NCBI RefSeq assembly: GCF_902706095.1
Contig: NZ_CACSJP010000005.1
Span: 186,001-250,000 of the forward strand
Source: Rhizobium sp. 18065
GTDB lineage: Bacteria > Pseudomonadota > Alphaproteobacteria > Rhizobiales > Rhizobiaceae
Reading direction: 5' to 3'
Length of the DNA: 64,000 bases
Position numbers and translations under genes: made by a program. The notes under the pieces are model-generated. The model did no database searches and was not told where the DNA came from. It saw only the letters and a list, made by a program, of their open reading frames with translations. The first letter of the stretch is position 1. Each line of letters opens with the position of its first letter. Shown piece by piece: positions 16,575 through 25,881 of the stretch.

Positions 16575-17459
16575 ATGCAGGCGCCTTCCTTTTTCCGCGA
16601 CCGCATCCTGCCCGTGCTCACCGTGCTGCTGGTCATCCTGGTGATCTGGCATGTCATGGTCATCTATCTCAATGCGCCCTTCGTCCGCGACCAGGCCGCC
16701 CGCGCCGGCGAGACGATCACCTTCGGCCAGATCGTCGAGCGCACGTTTGCCCAGGACCGCCCGGTCCTCCCGGCACCGCACCAGATCATCGCCGAGCTTT
16801 GGGACACGACCATCAACAAGGCCGTGACCTCCAAGCGTAGCCTCGTCTACCATGCCTGGATAACGCTATCGGCGACGCTGGCAGGCTTCGGCATGGGCAC
16901 TGTGCTCGGCATCGTGCTTGCCATCGCCATCGTGCACAACCGCGCCATGGACCGCTCTCTGATGCCGTGGGTGATTGCCTCCCAGACCATCCCGATCCTC
17001 GCAGTGGCGCCGATGATCATCGTCGTGCTCAATTCGATCGGCGTTTCCGGCCTGATGCCGAAGGCACTGATCTCGACCTATCTGTCCTTCTTCCCGATCG
17101 TCGTCGGCATGGTGAAAGGCCTGCGCAGCCCGGAGACCCAACTGCTCGACCTGATGCACACCTATCATGCCAGCCCGGGCCAGACATTCTGGAAGCTGCG
17201 CTGGCCTGCCTCCATGCCCTATCTCTTCACCTCGCTGAAGGTCGCGATCGCCATCTCGCTGGTCGGCGCCATCGTCGGCGAATTGCCGACCGGCGCAGTG
17301 GCCGGTCTCGGCGCCCGCCTGCTGTCTGGCTCCTACTATGGCCAGACGATCCAGATCTGGGCGGCTCTGTTCATGGCGGCGGGGCTTGCCGCGCTGCTGG
17401 TCTCGATCGTCGGACTTGCCCATACACGGGTCTTGAAGCGCATGGGGGTCAAGCCATGA
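16575..17459 (+). CDS. NitT/TauT-type ABC importer permease 1
   Basis: A 294-residue permease with about six membrane helices. The N-terminal helix (ILPVLTVLLVILVIWHVMVI) is followed by a periplasmic segment (LPAPHQIIAELWDTT) typical of the SsuC/TauC/ThiX family. The coupling EAA-like loop reads MHTYHASPGQTFWKLRWPASMPYLF. A GTG at 16569, overlapping the preceding stop, is an alternative start. The stop overlaps the next ATG by 4 bases, so the two permeases are co-translated and probably form a heterodimer. Confidence 0.9.
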   Translation: MQAPSFFRDRILPVLTVLLVILVIWHVMVIYLNAPFVRDQAARAGETITFGQIVERTFAQDRPVLPAPHQIIAELWDTTINKAVTSKRSLVYHAWITLSATLAGFGMGTVLGIVLAIAIVHNRAMDRSLMPWVIASQTIPILAVAPMIIVVLNSIGVSGLMPKALISTYLSFFPIVVGMVKGLRSPETQLLDLMHTYHASPGQTFWKLRWPASMPYLFTSLKVAIAISLVGAIVGELPTGAVAGLGARLLSGSYYGQTIQIWAALFMAAGLAALLVSIVGLAHTRVLKRMGVKP

Positions 17460-18328
17460 CCATGACCGGTTATCTCGTCTTCGCCGTCCTGTTCTGGCTC
17501 GGTGCCTGGGCGCTCAACGAATGGCTGGTCCGCCAGCACCCGAAAAGACTGGCAACGCGCCGCGCAATCGGCATCGCCGTGCCGGTCATCTTTGGCATCA
17601 CGCTGCTGGTCATCTGGGAATGCGTCGTCCGCGGCTTCAACATTCCCTCGATCCTGCTGCCGGCCCCCTCGGTGATCTGGGCCCGCATCATCAGTTCGAC
17701 CCCGATCCTCTGGGCCGATTTCCGTCAGACCTTCCTCAAATCCGTCATCACCGGCTACATTGCCGGCTGCGGCCTGGGCTTTGTCGTGGCCCTTTTGATC
17801 GATCGCTCGCCCTTCCTGCAGAAGGGGCTGCTGCCGATCGGCAATTTCGTCTCCGCCCTGCCCGTCGTCGGCATCGCCCCGATCATGGTCATGTGGTTCG
17901 GCTTCGACTGGCCGTCCAAGGTCGCCGTCGTCGTCATCATGACCTTCTTCCCGATGCTGGTGAACACCGTGCAGGGACTGGCGGCAGCCAGCCATATGGA
18001 GCGCGACCTGATGCGCACCTATGCCGCAAGCTGGTGGCAGACGCTGATCCGGTTGCGCCTGCCCGCGGCATGGCCTTTCATCTTCAACGCCTTGAAGATC
18101 AATTCGACGCTGGCGCTGATCGGCGCCATCGTGGCAGAGTTTTTCGGCACCCCGATCGTCGGCATGGGGTTCCGGATTTCCACGGAAGTGGGGCGTAGCA
18201 ATGTCGACATGGTCTGGGCCGAGATTGCTGTTGCAGCACTCGCCGGCTCGATCTTCTACGGCTTGGTGGCACTCGCAGAACGCGCGGTCACCTTCTGGCA
18301 TCCGTCCGTCCGTGGTGGCCGGGCGTAA
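17456..18328 (+). CDS. NitT/TauT-type ABC importer permease 2
   Basis: A 290-residue permease, the second half of the membrane channel. It has an N-terminal extra helix (MTGYLVFAVLFWLGAWALNEWLV), then ILLPAPSVIWARIIS and six further helices. The coupling loop is MRTYAASWWQTLIRLRLPAAWPFIF. ATG 17456 overlaps the stop of the first permease. The binding-protein gene follows after 32 bases with its own GAGGGA ribosome site. Confidence 0.9.
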   Translation: MTMTGYLVFAVLFWLGAWALNEWLVRQHPKRLATRRAIGIAVPVIFGITLLVIWECVVRGFNIPSILLPAPSVIWARIISSTPILWADFRQTFLKSVITGYIAGCGLGFVVALLIDRSPFLQKGLLPIGNFVSALPVVGIAPIMVMWFGFDWPSKVAVVVIMTFFPMLVNTVQGLAAASHMERDLMRTYAASWWQTLIRLRLPAAWPFIFNALKINSTLALIGAIVAEFFGTPIVGMGFRISTEVGRSNVDMVWAEIAVAALAGSIFYGLVALAERAVTFWHPSVRGGRA

Positions 18329-18360
18329 AACAAGACCTAACAAAAAAAGAGGGAACTGAA

Positions 18361-19353
18361 ATGACTATCAAACTCGCATCCATGCTGCTGGCTGCAGCCG
18401 TCTCGCTGACGGCCATGCAGGCAGCCGCCGCCGACAAGGTCACGCTGCAGCTGAAATGGGTCACCCAGGCCCAGTTTGCCGGCTACTACGTCGCCAAGGA
18501 CAAGGGCTTTTTCGAAGAGGAAGGCCTCGATGTCGAAATCAAGCCGGGTGGTCCGGACATCGCGCCGCCGCAGGTTCTCGCCGGTGGCGGCGCCGACGTC
18601 ATCGTCGACTGGATGCCATCTGCTCTGGCCACCCGCGAAAAAGGCGTTCCGCTCGTCAACATCGCCCAGCCGTTCAAGTCCTCGGGTATGATGCTGACCT
18701 GCCTCAAGGAAACCGGCATCACCAAGCCGGAAGACTTCAAGGGCAAGACGCTCGGCGTCTGGTTCTTCGGCAACGAATATCCGTTCCTGTCCTGGATGGG
18801 CACGCTCGGCATCAAGACCGATGGCTCCGAAGGCGGCGTGACCGTCCTCAAGCAGGGCTTCAACGTTGATCCGCTGCTGCAGAAGCAGGCCGCCTGCATC
18901 TCCACCATGACCTACAACGAATACTGGCAGGTCATCGATGCCGGTATCAAGGCGGAAGACCTCGTCACCTTCAAGTACGAAGACGAAGGCGTGGCCACGC
19001 TGGAAGACGGTCTCTACGTGCTCGAAGACAAGCTCGCCGACCCGGCCTTCAAGGAAAAGATGATCAAGTTCGTCCGCGCTTCGATGAAGGGCTGGAAATA
19101 TGCCGAAAGCAACCCGGATGAAGCGGCTGAAATCGTGCTCGAAAACGATGCCTCGGGCGCCCAGACCGAAGTCCACCAGAAGCGCATGATGGGTGAGATC
19201 GCCAAGTTGACGGCTGGTTCGAATGGCGCGCTCGACAAGGCCGCCTATGAACGCACAGTCAAGACCCTTCTCGGCGGCGGCTCGGACCCGGTGATCACCA
19301 AGGAGCCGACTGGCGCCTTCACCACCGAGATCACCGATGCCGCTCTCAAGTAG
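18361..19353 (+). CDS. NMT1/THI5-like periplasmic substrate-binding protein
   Basis: A 330-residue secreted protein. The first 23 residues form a Sec signal ending in AMQAAAA. The mature part starts with VTLQLKWVTQAQFAGYYVAKDKGFFEEEGLDVEIKPGG, the NMT1/THI5 pattern of the ThiY family, whose members bind formylaminopyrimidine or other thiamine-type pyrimidines. In this context the ligand is probably a pyrimidine, hydroxymethylpyrimidine or hydantoin. It is the last gene of the importer operon and is followed by a GC-rich hairpin. Confidence 0.9.
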   Translation: MTIKLASMLLAAAVSLTAMQAAAADKVTLQLKWVTQAQFAGYYVAKDKGFFEEEGLDVEIKPGGPDIAPPQVLAGGGADVIVDWMPSALATREKGVPLVNIAQPFKSSGMMLTCLKETGITKPEDFKGKTLGVWFFGNEYPFLSWMGTLGIKTDGSEGGVTVLKQGFNVDPLLQKQAACISTMTYNEYWQVIDAGIKAEDLVTFKYEDEGVATLEDGLYVLEDKLADPAFKEKMIKFVRASMKGWKYAESNPDEAAEIVLENDASGAQTEVHQKRMMGEIAKLTAGSNGALDKAAYERTVKTLLGGGSDPVITKEPTGAFTTEITDAALK

Positions 19354-19372
19354 GGCCTAGTTTATAGACAAA

Positions 19373-19394
19373 GCACGGGGCCTCGGCCCCGTGC
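19373..19394. terminator. Terminator hairpin after the ABC operon
   Basis: GCACGGGGCC and GGCCCCGTGC form a perfect 10-bp stem with a 2-base loop, 20 bases after the binding-protein stop. There is no T-run on the plus strand, so Rho-independent termination may be incomplete, but it is the only hairpin here that could end the importer transcript. Confidence 0.6.
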
Positions 19395-19483
19395 AACCCA
19401 AAAAACATAAGCATTACATACATTTCACAGCTGCAAAAGCTGGCAAATCGGCAACACCAGGCCGCCTCCTCAAACATTTGTCC

Positions 19484-19542
19484 ATATTCGGCGACGAATA
19501 TCGCTGGACAAGCCTTGCAGGTGGTTTTTCCATCACCACCTG
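19484..19542. promoter_or_regulatory. Two inverted repeats upstream of the RND pump genes
   Basis: ATATTCG-gcga-CGAATAT (19484-19501) is a perfect 7-4-7 palindrome, itself framed by TTGTCC and GGACAA. CAGGTGGT and ACCACCTG (19518-19542) form a second perfect 8-bp inverted repeat. They lie 144-202 bases upstream of the pump adaptor ATG in the 332-base gap 19354-19685, which holds no gene I can support. They are candidates for a repressor operator or an RNA structure; no regulator gene for the pump lies next to it. Confidence 0.4.
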
Positions 19543-19685
19543 TTGCCACGCAGCATTTTGAGGCATGATAAAGTTCAGCAGAGCCGCGGCGCCGCCAAAT
19601 GGCCATATCGCACCGGCAGTGAGCCGATTGTGATCGCGCTGCGTACTATGAGCTAGATCTGCGACATATTTTTTGGAAGGTACCC

Positions 19686-20870
19686 ATGCTGCGAAATACG
19701 AGCGCCACATCAATTCTGTTGGCCGCCACACTCTCCTTGTCCGGCACGATTGCTTTTGCGCAAGAACCGGCAGCGCCTGCAGCGACGCCGAATTTGCCCG
19801 CCATCGTGGTGACGACAGCCAAAAGTCGCGACCTAACGGACCGGATTGTCGCGACAGGTACGGTCAAGGCAGAAGAGGAAGTCTATGTCCAGCCCCAGGT
19901 CGAAGGCCTGCTGACCAAGACGCTCGAAGCCGATGTTGGTGACACGGTTGCCCAGGATGCCGTGGTTGCACGGCTGAATGATGACAGCCTACTCCTCGAA
20001 AAAAGCCAGCTGATTGCCAACAAGGCGAAGGCCGAAGCCGGGCTTGCGCAATACCGCGCCCAGTTGATCGAGGCCGAGGCCAGTGCCAAGGATGCGCAGC
20101 GCCAGTTCGAGCGCGCCACCCGCCTGAGCAAGACCGGCACGGTATCGACGTCACAACTCGAACAGGCCGAAACGACGCTCGCGAGTGCGAATGCAAAGGC
20201 TGAAACGGCCCGTCAGGCGATCACTGTCGCACAGGCCGACGTCACCGTGGTCGAAAGTCAGATCAACGATATCGATCTGAAACTGGCGAGAACGGACGTC
20301 AAGTCACCGGTCGCCGGCACCATTGCCGCCCGTAATGCCCGCATCGGCGCCATTGCCAGCGGCGCAGGCGAGCCGCTCTTCACCGTGATCCGCGACGGCC
20401 AGATCGAACTGATCGCCGACGTGTCCGAAAACGAGATCCTCCGCCTGAAGCTGGGCCAGAAGGCCCTGATCACTGTCAGCGGCAGCGCTGAGAAGCTGAC
20501 CGGCTCGGTCCGCCTCGTTTCGCCTGTCATCGATGCACAGACCCGCCTTGGCGCCGTGCATATTGCCATCGACAATGACGGCGCAGCCCGTGCCGGCATG
20601 TACGGCACCGCCGACATCGTCATCAACGAGGCCGCAGGCATCGCCCTTCCGCTCTCGGCAATCACCACCGCCAAGGGTGAAACCACCACACGCATCGTCG
20701 AGGATGGCGTCGTCAAACTGGTCACGATCGAGACCGGCATTCAGGACGGCGCCTATATCCAGGTGGTCAAGGGATTGAAGGAAGGCGACCGCGTCGTTGC
20801 CAAGGCCGGCGCGTTCGTGCGCGACGGTGACCGCATCAAGCCGGTCGATGACAGCACCGTTTCCAACTGA
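19686..20870 (+). CDS. RND efflux system periplasmic adaptor (membrane fusion protein)
   Basis: A 394-residue adaptor with a signal peptide (about residues 1-25). A lipoyl/biotinyl-like half-motif (RIVATGTVKAEEEVYVQPQVEGLLTKTLEADVGDTV) is followed by a long coiled-coil hairpin (about 95-200). The second lipoyl half (KSPVAGTIAARNARIGAIASGAGEPLF) and beta-barrel (LIADVSENEILRLKLGQKA) come next, then a membrane-proximal domain. It bridges the inner-membrane pump at 20885-24187 to an outer-membrane channel, which is not encoded here. A ggaagg ribosome site lies before the ATG. Confidence 0.9.
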   Translation: MLRNTSATSILLAATLSLSGTIAFAQEPAAPAATPNLPAIVVTTAKSRDLTDRIVATGTVKAEEEVYVQPQVEGLLTKTLEADVGDTVAQDAVVARLNDDSLLLEKSQLIANKAKAEAGLAQYRAQLIEAEASAKDAQRQFERATRLSKTGTVSTSQLEQAETTLASANAKAETARQAITVAQADVTVVESQINDIDLKLARTDVKSPVAGTIAARNARIGAIASGAGEPLFTVIRDGQIELIADVSENEILRLKLGQKALITVSGSAEKLTGSVRLVSPVIDAQTRLGAVHIAIDNDGAARAGMYGTADIVINEAAGIALPLSAITTAKGETTTRIVEDGVVKLVTIETGIQDGAYIQVVKGLKEGDRVVAKAGAFVRDGDRIKPVDDSTVSN

Positions 20871-20884
20871 GAGGCACGCAGGCT

Positions 20885-23800
20885 ATGAATTTTTCCGCCT
20901 GGTCCATACGAAATCCGATCGCGCCGATTCTGGCCTTCTTCCTGCTGATGGTGGTGGGCATCCAGTCCTTCATCGCCTTGCCGATCACGCGCTTCCCCAA
21001 TATCGACGTGCCGCTGGTGGCTATCACCGTCACCCAGAGTGGCGCGTCCCCGTCCGAGCTGGAAACACAGGTCACCAAGGAAGTCGAAGACGCGGTGGCA
21101 TCGATCACAGGCGTCGACGAAATCACCTCGACCGTCACCGACGGCCAGTCGCAGACGCTTGTCATGTTCCGCATGGAAGTACCGACCGAACAGGCAGTGC
21201 AGGACGTCAAGGACGCGATCGACCAGATCCGCGGCGACCTTCCGGCAACGGTGGACGAGCCGATCGTCACCAAGATCGATGTCGAGGGCCAGGCGATCCA
21301 GAGCTTCGCGGTCTCCGCCCCGAACATGAACATCGAGGAAATCTCCTGGTTTGTCGATGATACGATCAAGCGCGCGCTTCAGGGCCAACCCGGCATCGGT
21401 CGCGTCGACCGCTATGGTGGCGCCGACCGTGAAATCCGTATCGAACTCGATCCAAACCGCCTCAACGCGCTTGGCGTGACCGCCGCCGATATCAGCAGCC
21501 AGCTGCGCGGCACCAATGTCGATCTCGGCTCCGGCCGCGGTCAGGTCGCCGGCGCCGAACAGTCGATCCGCACGCTTGGCGACAGCCGTGATGTTGCAAG
21601 CCTGAAGAACACCACGATCGCGCTCAGCAATGGCCGCTTCGTCAAGCTGTCCGACCTGGGTACGATCAAGGACACCTACGAGGAACAGAAATCCTTCGCC
21701 CGCTTCGACGGCAAACCCGTCGTCACCTTCGCCGTTTTCCGTGCAAAGGGTGCCAGCGAAGTGACCGTCGCGGAAACCGTCGCCGAAAGCCTCGCCAAGG
21801 TTCGGGCAGAAAATCCCGACGTAGCGATCGAGATGATCGATGATTCCGTCTACTTCACCTATGGCAACTACGAAGCCGCCATGCACACGTTGATCGAAGG
21901 CGCGATCCTCGCCGTCATCGTCGTGTTCATCTTCCTGCGCAACTGGCGTGCCACCCTGATTTCCGCTGTCGCGCTGCCACTATCCGCGATCCCGACCTTC
22001 TGGATCATGGGCATGATGGGCTTCTCGCTGAACCTCGTCAGCTTCCTCGCCCTGACGCTGGCAACCGGCATTCTGGTCGATGACGCGATCGTCGAGGTGG
22101 AAAACATCGCCCGGCATATCAAGATGGGCAAGACACCCTACCGGGCGGCGATCGAGGCTGCGGACGAAATCGGCCTCGCTGTCATCGCCACCACATTCAC
22201 CATCATCGCCGTCTTCGTGCCGGTCTCCTTCATGCCCGGCATTCCAGGCCAGTATTTCATCCAGTTCGGCCTGACGGTTGCCTTCTCGGTCTTCTTCTCG
22301 CTGATGGTTGCGCGCCTCATCACCCCGCTGATGGCCGCCTATCTGATGCGTGCCGAAGACGCGATGGACGACCATCACGACAACGACAGCACCTTCCTGA
22401 AGGGCTATACGCGCGTCGTCCGCCTGACCACCAGCCATTGGTACAGCCGCTATGCCACGCTGGCCGCAGCCATCGCCTTCCTGATCGGCTCGCTTGCACT
22501 TCTCTCCCAGGTTCCGGGGAGTTTCCTGCCGCCGGAAGACGCGGGCCGTATCGTCATCTCCGTCGAACTGCCGCCGAATGCGACGCTCGCCGAAACCGAG
22601 CGCAAGACCGACCAGATCCATGCAGCACTGGCGGATATCGACGACATCTCCAGCATCTTCGTCCTCGGCGGCGCCTCGCCCAAGGGCGATATGGAACTCC
22701 GCCGCGCCAGCATTACCTTGAACCTCGACCGCATCGAGCACTCACTCGTCAAGACGCTGGTCAACAAGGGCCTGGGCGGCTTGCCGCTGATCGGCCAATT
22801 CATGCCGAAGATGGAAGTCCATGGCCGTATCCGTCCGCAGTGGGAGATCGAGGAAGAGGTTTTCGCAAGACTTGCGCCGATCGCCGATATCCGGGTCCTC
22901 AAGCTCAATGACCGCGGCGAGCGCGACATTGCCTTCAACTTCCTCTCGAAGAACGAGGAAGAACTGAACGAGGCCGTCGCCATTCTCGAAGCCAAGCTGC
23001 GCACCCTGCCGGAACTGGCCAATGCCAGCGCCGAAGGTGCCCTGCCCCGGCCTGAACTGCAGATCCGACCGCGTTCGGATGAAGCGGCACGGCTTGGCAT
23101 CACCGCCGAGCAGATTGCCCAGACTGTCCGGGTCGCAACCATCGGCGACATCGACGCGGCCCTGCCAAAAATCGCCCTCGACAACCGCCTGATCCCGATT
23201 CGGGTCCAGGCCTCACTCGACCTCCGGACAGATCTCGCCGCCATCCGTGCACTGAAAATCCGCACGTCGACCGGCCAGGCCGTACCGCTTTCGAGTGTCG
23301 CCGATATCGATTATTCGGAAGGCGTCAGTTCGATCAAACGCAATGACCGCAACCGGTTCGTCACGATCGGTGCCGGTCTGCCGCAGGGTGTTGCCCTCGA
23401 TACGGCGACAGCAGCCTTCCGCAACGCGGTGGACAATGCCAACCTGCCCGCCTCTGTGCGTCTCGCCGAGAGCGGCGACGCCAAGATCCAGGCGGAGATG
23501 CAGCAGAGCTTCCTCAATGCCATGCTGCTCGGCGTGCTGCTGGTGCTGACCGTTCTCATCCTGCTGTTCAAGGATGTGATCCAGCCGTTCACCATCCTCT
23601 TCTCGCTGCCGCTGGCCATCGGCGGCGTGGCGGTCGGCCTGATCGTCACCAACAATGCGCTGTCCATGCCGGTCTTGATCGGCATCCTGATGCTGATGGG
23701 GATCGTGACCAAGAACGCCATCCTGCTGGTCGATTTCGCCATCGAAATGCGCCACCGCGGCATGGATCGCCTGGAAGCCATGGTGGAAGCCGGCCGCAAG

Positions 23801-24187
23801 CGCGCCCGGCCGATCATCATGACCTCCATCGCCATGTCAGCGGGCATGCTGCCGTCGGCGCTCGGCGTCGGTGAAGGCGGATCCTTCCGTGCCCCGATGG
23901 CGATTGCCGTCATCGGCGGCATCATCGTTTCGACGGTGCTGAGCCTCGTGGTCGTGCCGGCCTTCTTCCTGATCCTCGACGACCTGTCGCGTCTGCTGAG
24001 CCGGATCTTCAGCCGCCTTGTCGGCAAGAAGGAACAGGAGGTCGAACCGCTGAGCTCGGAGAACCTGACGATCGCCGTTGCCGAACTGTATGACCGGGTT
24101 TCTGCGGTGGAGCGCAGCAGCACGCCTGCCAACCGGCGCAGCGAGAGCAACAATATCGTCACCCTGCCGCCTTTGGCCGCCGAATAA
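20885..24187 (+). CDS. RND family efflux pump, inner-membrane permease
   Basis: A 1100-residue proton-driven exporter of the AcrB/HAE-1-like superfamily. It has twelve likely membrane helices with two large periplasmic loops. The start (MNFSAWSIRNPIAPILAFFLLMVVGIQSF) and the TM4 motif GILVDDAIVEVENIARH, with paired Asp residues for proton relay, are diagnostic. The C-terminal half contains GIVTKNAILLVDFAIEMR and GMLPSALGVGEGGSFRAPMAIAVIGG. The C-terminus carries an extra hydrophilic tail of about 60 residues. The substrates are probably drugs or lipophilic compounds and cannot be deduced. It is co-transcribed with the adaptor 14 bases upstream. Confidence 0.93.
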   Translation: MNFSAWSIRNPIAPILAFFLLMVVGIQSFIALPITRFPNIDVPLVAITVTQSGASPSELETQVTKEVEDAVASITGVDEITSTVTDGQSQTLVMFRMEVPTEQAVQDVKDAIDQIRGDLPATVDEPIVTKIDVEGQAIQSFAVSAPNMNIEEISWFVDDTIKRALQGQPGIGRVDRYGGADREIRIELDPNRLNALGVTAADISSQLRGTNVDLGSGRGQVAGAEQSIRTLGDSRDVASLKNTTIALSNGRFVKLSDLGTIKDTYEEQKSFARFDGKPVVTFAVFRAKGASEVTVAETVAESLAKVRAENPDVAIEMIDDSVYFTYGNYEAAMHTLIEGAILAVIVVFIFLRNWRATLISAVALPLSAIPTFWIMGMMGFSLNLVSFLALTLATGILVDDAIVEVENIARHIKMGKTPYRAAIEAADEIGLAVIATTFTIIAVFVPVSFMPGIPGQYFIQFGLTVAFSVFFSLMVARLITPLMAAYLMRAEDAMDDHHDNDSTFLKGYTRVVRLTTSHWYSRYATLAAAIAFLIGSLALLSQVPGSFLPPEDAGRIVISVELPPNATLAETERKTDQIHAALADIDDISSIFVLGGASPKGDMELRRASITLNLDRIEHSLVKTLVNKGLGGLPLIGQFMPKMEVHGRIRPQWEIEEEVFARLAPIADIRVLKLNDRGERDIAFNFLSKNEEELNEAVAILEAKLRTLPELANASAEGALPRPELQIRPRSDEAARLGITAEQIAQTVRVATIGDIDAALPKIALDNRLIPIRVQASLDLRTDLAAIRALKIRTSTGQAVPLSSVADIDYSEGVSSIKRNDRNRFVTIGAGLPQGVALDTATAAFRNAVDNANLPASVRLAESGDAKIQAEMQQSFLNAMLLGVLLVLTVLILLFKDVIQPFTILFSLPLAIGGVAVGLIVTNNALSMPVLIGILMLMGIVTKNAILLVDFAIEMRHRGMDRLEAMVEAGRKRARPIIMTSIAMSAGMLPSALGVGEGGSFRAPMAIAVIGGIIVSTVLSLVVVPAFFLILDDLSRLLSRIFSRLVGKKEQEVEPLSSENLTIAVAELYDRVSAVERSSTPANRRSESNNIVTLPPLAAE

Positions 24188-24214
24188 GCGAACGGGAAAG
24201 AAACGAGAGAGAGA

Positions 24215-24237
24215 AGCCGGCGCCGCCCGGCTTTTTT
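24215..24237 (+). terminator. Rho-independent terminator after the RND operon
   Basis: AGCCGG-cgccgc-CCGGCT followed directly by TTTTTT, 28 bases after the pump stop. This is a classical intrinsic terminator on the plus strand. Confidence 0.85.
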
Positions 24238-24279
24238 CATGCATGTCCCGCTGAATTTTAGCAGAACCTTGAACGTCGC

Positions 24280-24293
24280 TTGATCGAAATCAA
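24280..24293. promoter_or_regulatory. FNR/FixK-type box TTGATCGAAATCAA
   Basis: An exact TTGAT-N4-ATCAA palindrome, the consensus of the FNR/FixK/DNR family. It lies 200 bases upstream of the Crp/Fnr-family gene at 24494, in the 306-base gap after the RND operon. The encoded regulator has the matching recognition helix (ExxSR), so auto-regulation, or control by another FNR-type protein, is likely. Otherwise the gap 24238-24493 shows no gene I can support. Confidence 0.65.
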
Positions 24294-24493
24294 ATCGAGT
24301 TCCACCCAAGTGTCATAGATTGCACGCGCTGAGAGAATGATCTGCTTGTTTCTCGTCACTTGCCCGTCGGACGCATGCCGTGGATAAGGACGAGAGGATT
24401 GACGAAGCTGGCCATTGAACCGGAACCGGGCCATTTCGACCCGCCGGATCGGGGGTAGGTTTTGCCTGGCAGAAGCCATGGGAGTGCGGGACT

Positions 24494-25177
24494 GTGAACA
24501 AGATGCTGAGATTGAACGCGAGAGACAAGAACACACTGCTGCGAACGTCTTTTCTGGCGACGCTTGGCCCTTCTGCTTTGGCCGGCATGCTGGAGATCAT
24601 CAATGTCACGAATGTTGAAGCGCGTGATGTGCTGTTCCGCGAGGGTGAGCCGGCCGAGTTCTTCTACTGCGTACTCAGCGGCTATGTCCGGCTGTATCGG
24701 CTGAACAAGGATGGCCGAGAGGCGGATATCCGCATCTGCGGCCCCGGCGACGTTTTCTCCGAATGCCTTCTGCCCATGGGCGATCGCTATCTTTACAACG
24801 CCCAGGCTGCCGACACTGCGACATTGGGTCGTTTCGACCTGCAAAAGGTTCGCCAACTGGCCGAGGTGGAAAAGGACGTGGCCAAATCCATCATCCGCAG
24901 CCTGTCCGACCATCTGCGCACCACGATGGATTGCATCGCCAATGACCGGCTGCAGACAGCCCCGCAACGGGTTGCCCACTATCTGTTGTCGACCTGCGAA
25001 AAGGAGGGTGGCCCGGTCTCGATCCGCCTGCCTTTCCAGAAAAGCCTTCTGGCCGGAAAGCTCGGCCTTGCGCCCGAAGCCCTGTCGCGCGCCTTCTCGA
25101 CCTTGCGGCGCGCTGGCGTCACCGTCCGCGGCCGTACCATCCAGATTACCGACGTGACCGCATTGAAGCAGATCTGA
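24494..25177 (+). CDS. Crp/Fnr family transcriptional regulator (FixK/DNR/NnrR-like)
   Basis: A 227-residue regulator. The cyclic-nucleotide-binding-like beta barrel covers about residues 20-130 (VEARDVLFREGEPAEFFYCVLSGYVRLYRLNKDGREADIRICGPGDVFSE). A dimer helix and a winged helix-turn-helix follow (LAGKLGLAPEALSRAFSTLRRAGV). The recognition helix has E-A-L-S-R, the residues that read TTGAT half-sites in FNR. There is no N-terminal Cys cluster, so it does not sense O2 by an Fe-S centre as FNR does; a DNR/NnrR/FixK-like role is more likely. GTG 24494 has ggag 9 bases upstream. Confidence 0.85.
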   Translation: MNKMLRLNARDKNTLLRTSFLATLGPSALAGMLEIINVTNVEARDVLFREGEPAEFFYCVLSGYVRLYRLNKDGREADIRICGPGDVFSECLLPMGDRYLYNAQAADTATLGRFDLQKVRQLAEVEKDVAKSIIRSLSDHLRTTMDCIANDRLQTAPQRVAHYLLSTCEKEGGPVSIRLPFQKSLLAGKLGLAPEALSRAFSTLRRAGVTVRGRTIQITDVTALKQI

Positions 25178-25198
25178 TCGGGGTTAGAGCAACGGCGC

Positions 25199-25813
25199 TC
25201 AGAGCCCGCCGCTCTCCTGCAGAAACCGGACGACACGCTCCACACCGGCGCCGCGCTTGAGGTCGGTGAACACGAATGGGCGCTGCGAACGCATCCGGTC
25301 GGCATCGCGCTCCATTACCTCTAGATCGACGCCGACATGCGGCGCGAGGTCGGTCTTGTTGATGATCAGCAGATCGGACCGCGTGATGCCCGGACCGCCC
25401 TTGCGCGGGATTTCTTCGCCCTGACAGACGGAAATCACATAGAGCGTGATGTCGGCGAGATCCGGCGAGAAAGTTGCGGCAAGATTGTCGCCGCCCGATT
25501 CGATGAAGACGATGTCCAGATCCGGGATCCGCGCGTTCAGGTCGGCAATCGCGCGCAGATTGATCGAGGCATCCTCGCGGATCGCCGTATGCGGACAGCC
25601 ACCCGTTTCCACGCCCACGACACGATCCGACGAAAGTGCCTGCATGCGGATCAGCGCATCGGCATCTTCGCGCGTATAGATGTCATTGGTGACGACCGCG
25701 ACGGAATACTGGTCGCGCATCGCCTTGCACAGCTTCTCCGTCAGCGCCGTCTTGCCGGAGCCGACCGGTCCGCCGATACCAACCCGAAGAGGACCATTGT
25801 TCGATTTCATCAT
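25199..25813 (-). CDS. ureG: Urease accessory GTPase UreG
   Basis: A 204-residue GTPase that supplies energy for nickel insertion into urease. The P-loop is [16 protein letters not shown] (near residue 11). Further motifs are [12 protein letters not shown], the nickel-binding CPH in [32 protein letters not shown] and [10 protein letters not shown]. It is the last gene of the urease accessory set ureE-ureF-ureG and works with UreD and UreF on the apo-urease. Confidence 0.95.
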   Translation of the reverse strand: MMKSNNGPLRVGIGGPVGSGKTALTEKLCKAMRDQYSVAVVTNDIYTREDADALIRMQALSSDRVVGVETGGCPHTAIREDASINLRAIADLNARIPDLDIVFIESGGDNLAATFSPDLADITLYVISVCQGEEIPRKGGPGITRSDLLIINKTDLAPHVGVDLEVMERDADRMRSQRPFVFTDLKRGAGVERVVRFLQESGGL

Positions 25814-25881
25814 GTCATTCCTGTCATTCCGCCCTCATCGGGCTTTGCTTTCCGGGCGATGCTCCCCGGGGCAGTGATTAT

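Noticed and set aside
19346..19867. Several short minus-strand frames before the RND adaptor gene
   Set aside because: Poor codon use, no motif and overlap with the terminator or the adaptor signal peptide.
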